Below, one piece after another: positions 6,213-8,270 of a stretch of 8,270 bases of DNA. The notes under the pieces were generated by a model. The model had not been told where the DNA came from and made no database searches. It was given only the letters and a program-made list of their open reading frames with translations. Source of the stretch: Propionibacterium sp. (GTDB lineage Bacteria > Actinomycetota > Actinomycetes > Propionibacteriales > Propionibacteriaceae); NCBI GenBank assembly GCA_012719335.1, contig JAAYAO010000078.1, positions 1-8,270 on the forward strand, given 5' to 3'. Each line of letters begins with the position of its first letter. The first letter of the stretch is position 1. Both the position numbers and the translations under genes were made by a program.

Positions 6213-6239
6213 ACGATAGTGGGCCGATCCCACTAGGCT
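6213..6239. promoter_or_regulatory. Back-to-back, probably leaderless promoters of the phospholipase D-like and helicase genes
   Basis: Minus strand: TATCGT (6218-6213) ends 7 bases before the ATG at 6205. Plus strand: TAGGCT (6234-6239) ends 9 bases before the ATG at 6249. Both fit TANNNT and neither start has a ribosome binding site. The two -10 elements are 15 bases apart, so each lies in the other's -35 region, and neither promoter has a recognisable -35 hexamer. Confidence 0.5.
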
Positions 6240-6248
6240 GGCCTCGTC

Positions 6249-8270
6249 ATGACCGGAACCGAATCCAGCCCGCCACCGGCCCTGTTTCCGCTGGCCGATC
6301 TGCCCACCGCCGAACCCGCCGCACCCTCGTCCCGCGGCCGGACGATCGACCTTCTCGGCGGGTTGAACGAACCCCAGGCCGCGGCGGTCACCCATGCCGG
6401 ATCCCCGGTGCTGGTGGTTGCCGGCGCGGGTTCGGGCAAGACCCGGGTACTGACCCACCGCATCGCCCATCTGGTGGCCGAACGCAACGTGCACCCCGGT
6501 TCGATCCTGGCCATCACCTTCACCAACAAGGCGGCCGCCGAGATGCGGTCGCGGGTGGTCGACCTGGTCGGCAACCGGGCCCGGATGATGTGGGTGTCGA
6601 CCTTCCACTCGGCCTGTGTGCGCATTCTGCGGGCCGAGATCGGACGCTTCGGGCTGGCCCGCACCTTCTCGATCTACGACGACACCGACGCGAAACGGCT
6701 GATGGGGCTGGTGCTGCGCGAGATGGGTGCCGACCCCAAACGGTTCACCCCGCGCGGGGTGCTGAACTGGGTGTCGAACCACAAGAACGAACTGGTCGAC
6801 CACGAAACCGCCACCCAACAGGCCCAGGGCCCGATCGCCGAGACGATGGCCGAGGCCTACCGGATGTACCAACAGCGGTTGACCGCCGCCAATGCGTTGG
6901 ACTTCGACGACCTGATCATGACCACCGTGCACCTGCTGCAGGCCTTCGCCGATGTGCGCGAACAGTACCGGCGCCGGTTCCGGCACGTCCTGGTCGACGA
7001 GTACCAGGACACCAACCATGCCCAGTACGCGCTGATCCGGGAACTGTGTGCGGCCGATCCCGACGCGGACGAGCACGCCGTTGAGCCGCCCGAACTGATG
7101 GTGGTCGGTGACTCCGACCAGTCGATCTACGCCTTCCGGGGCGCGACGATTCGCAACATCCTCGACTTCGAGGCCGACTTCCCCGGTGCCCGCACGATCG
7201 TGCTGGAGCAGAACTACCGCTCCACCCAGACCATCCTGTCGGCGGCCAATGCGGTGATCTCGCACAACCCCGACCGTCCGGCCAAACGGTTGTGGTCCGA
7301 CGCCGGGGACGGGGAGCTGATCACCGGTTGGGTGGCCGACACCGACAACGACGAGGCCCAGTTCATCGCCGGGGAACTCGACCGGCTGGTCGACGAGGGC
7401 ACGACCACCTACGGGCAGGCGGCGGTGTTCTACCGCACCAACGCCCAATCCCGCTCCTTCGAGGAAGTGTTCATCCGGGTCGGGATGCCCTACAAGGTGG
7501 TCGGCGGGGTGCGCTTCTACGAACGCAAGGAGATCCGCGACGCGATCGCCTACCTGCGCGCCATCGCCAACCGCGACGACGAGGTGTCGATGCGCCGCAT
7601 CCTGAACGTGCCCAAACGCGGCATCGGCGACCGGTCGGAGGGCGCTATCGAGGAATTCGCCGGCCGGGAACGGATCAGCTTCGGGGATGCGCTGCGCCGC
7701 GGCACCGAACTGGGGCTGGCCACCCGCTCGACCAATCAGATCGCCGGGTTCGCCGAACTGATGGACACCCACGAGGCGATGGTCGCCGAGGGGGTGCCCG
7801 CCGATGAGATCCTCACCTCGATCCTGGAGGCTTCGGGGTACCTGGACGAGTTGCGCACCTCGACCGACCCGCAGGACGAAACCCGGCTGGAGAACTTGGT
7901 CGAACTGATCTCGGTGGCCTCGGAGTTCGTGGCTGCCGCCCACGTCACCGAACTGCCCCACGTGCCGGGGGAGGCCGACGACTTGGCCCGGGAGCTCGCC
8001 GAACCTGCCGCCGAGCCGGACGATTCGCTGGCCGCTTTCCTGGAACGCATCGCGCTGGTCGCCGATTCGGATCAGATTCCCGATGCCGACGCCGAGGACG
8101 GTGGGGTGGTCACCCTGATGACCCTGCACACCGCGAAGGGGCTGGAGTTCGACACGGTCTTTCTCACCGGCATGGAGGACGGGGTGTTCCCGCACCAGCG
8201 GTCGCTGGCCGACCCGAAGGAGTTGGAGGAGGAACGCCGACTCGCCTACGTCGGCATCACCCGGGCCCGC
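6249..8270 (+). CDS. pcrA: ATP-dependent DNA helicase UvrD/PcrA, partial (C-terminus beyond right edge)
   Basis: The 674 visible codons encode a superfamily 1A 3'-5' DNA helicase used in nucleotide excision repair and replication-fork or transcription conflict resolution. After a Pro/Ala-rich tail of about 35 residues come the Q motif (LNEPQ, Gln43), Walker A AGAGSGKT (58-65), motif Ia (ITFTNKAAAEM), motif II VDEYQDTN (Asp250-Glu251), motif III VVGDSDQSIYAFRGA (285-299), motif IV EQNYRS (320-325), motif V LMTLHTAKGLEFD (623-635), and the start of motif VI, YVGITRAR, where the window ends. All catalytic residues in view are intact and the frame is uninterrupted. Perhaps 80-180 residues, including the C-terminal tail, are missing. 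Typical PcrA order and spacing favour PcrA over UvrD2 or RecB-type relatives. The start at 6249 is supported by the -10 element just upstream. Confidence 0.93.
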   Translation, partial: MTGTESSPPPALFPLADLPTAEPAAPSSRGRTIDLLGGLNEPQAAAVTHAGSPVLVVAGAGSGKTRVLTHRIAHLVAERNVHPGSILAITFTNKAAAEMRSRVVDLVGNRARMMWVSTFHSACVRILRAEIGRFGLARTFSIYDDTDAKRLMGLVLREMGADPKRFTPRGVLNWVSNHKNELVDHETATQQAQGPIAETMAEAYRMYQQRLTAANALDFDDLIMTTVHLLQAFADVREQYRRRFRHVLVDEYQDTNHAQYALIRELCAADPDADEHAVEPPELMVVGDSDQSIYAFRGATIRNILDFEADFPGARTIVLEQNYRSTQTILSAANAVISHNPDRPAKRLWSDAGDGELITGWVADTDNDEAQFIAGELDRLVDEGTTTYGQAAVFYRTNAQSRSFEEVFIRVGMPYKVVGGVRFYERKEIRDAIAYLRAIANRDDEVSMRRILNVPKRGIGDRSEGAIEEFAGRERISFGDALRRGTELGLATRSTNQIAGFAELMDTHEAMVAEGVPADEILTSILEASGYLDELRTSTDPQDETRLENLVELISVASEFVAAAHVTELPHVPGEADDLARELAEPAAEPDDSLAAFLERIALVADSDQIPDADAEDGGVVTLMTLHTAKGLEFDTVFLTGMEDGVFPHQRSLADPKELEEERRLAYVGITRAR

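Noticed and set aside
5564..7084. Plus-strand open frame spanning the phospholipase D-like and helicase genes (506 codons)
   Set aside because: Antisense to the first gene and out of frame with the second; Arg/Pro/Gly-rich with no motif.
6192..8195. Minus-strand open frame opposite the helicase (667 codons)
   Set aside because: Gly/His/Val-rich shadow translation; the helicase frame has motifs Q to V in order with no interruption.

Overview
The window is ordinary high-GC chromosomal DNA from an actinobacterium. Codon third positions are strongly G/C, the histidine kinase carries a PspC domain in an actinobacterial arrangement, the pcrA-type helicase looks actinobacterial, and several genes have a -10 element almost touching the start codon, as in leaderless actinobacterial transcripts. 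Propionibacteriales is a guess only. I see no mobile element, CRISPR array, tRNA or rRNA, and no gene-free stretch longer than about 100 bases.

Left part (1-4069): a divergent envelope-stress type locus. From a 97-base intergenic region, a minus-strand operon runs left. It encodes a 545-residue PspC protein with a LiaF-like beta-rich C-terminus, a 62-residue two-helix membrane protein, and a second PspC protein cut by the window edge. A plus-strand operon runs right and encodes a PspC-bearing, NarL-family sensor histidine kinase and its LuxR/NarL-type response regulator. Every junction inside both operons is a 4-base ATGA stop/start overlap. Three of the five products carry PspC domains. The simplest reading is a LiaFSR/Psp-like (MacRS-like) system in which membrane PspC proteins modulate an intramembrane-sensing kinase. 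The intergenic region holds an inverted repeat and phased direct repeats that could be the regulator's operators.

Middle part (4070-6205): a strong hairpin separates the response regulator from a convergent GlsB/YeaQ/YmgE-family small membrane protein. A four-helix membrane protein of unknown function is divergent to that gene. It converges on a phospholipase D-superfamily, cardiolipin-synthase-like protein, with a second hairpin spanning the convergent stop codons.

Right part (6206-8270): only 43 bases separate the start of the phospholipase D-like gene from a divergent UvrD/PcrA superfamily 1 helicase gene, which runs off the right edge inside helicase motif VI.

Most of the window concerns the cell membrane, with a DNA-repair helicase at the right. 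I found no clear undescribed system. The parts most worth pursuing are the divergent three-PspC two-component locus and its operator region.
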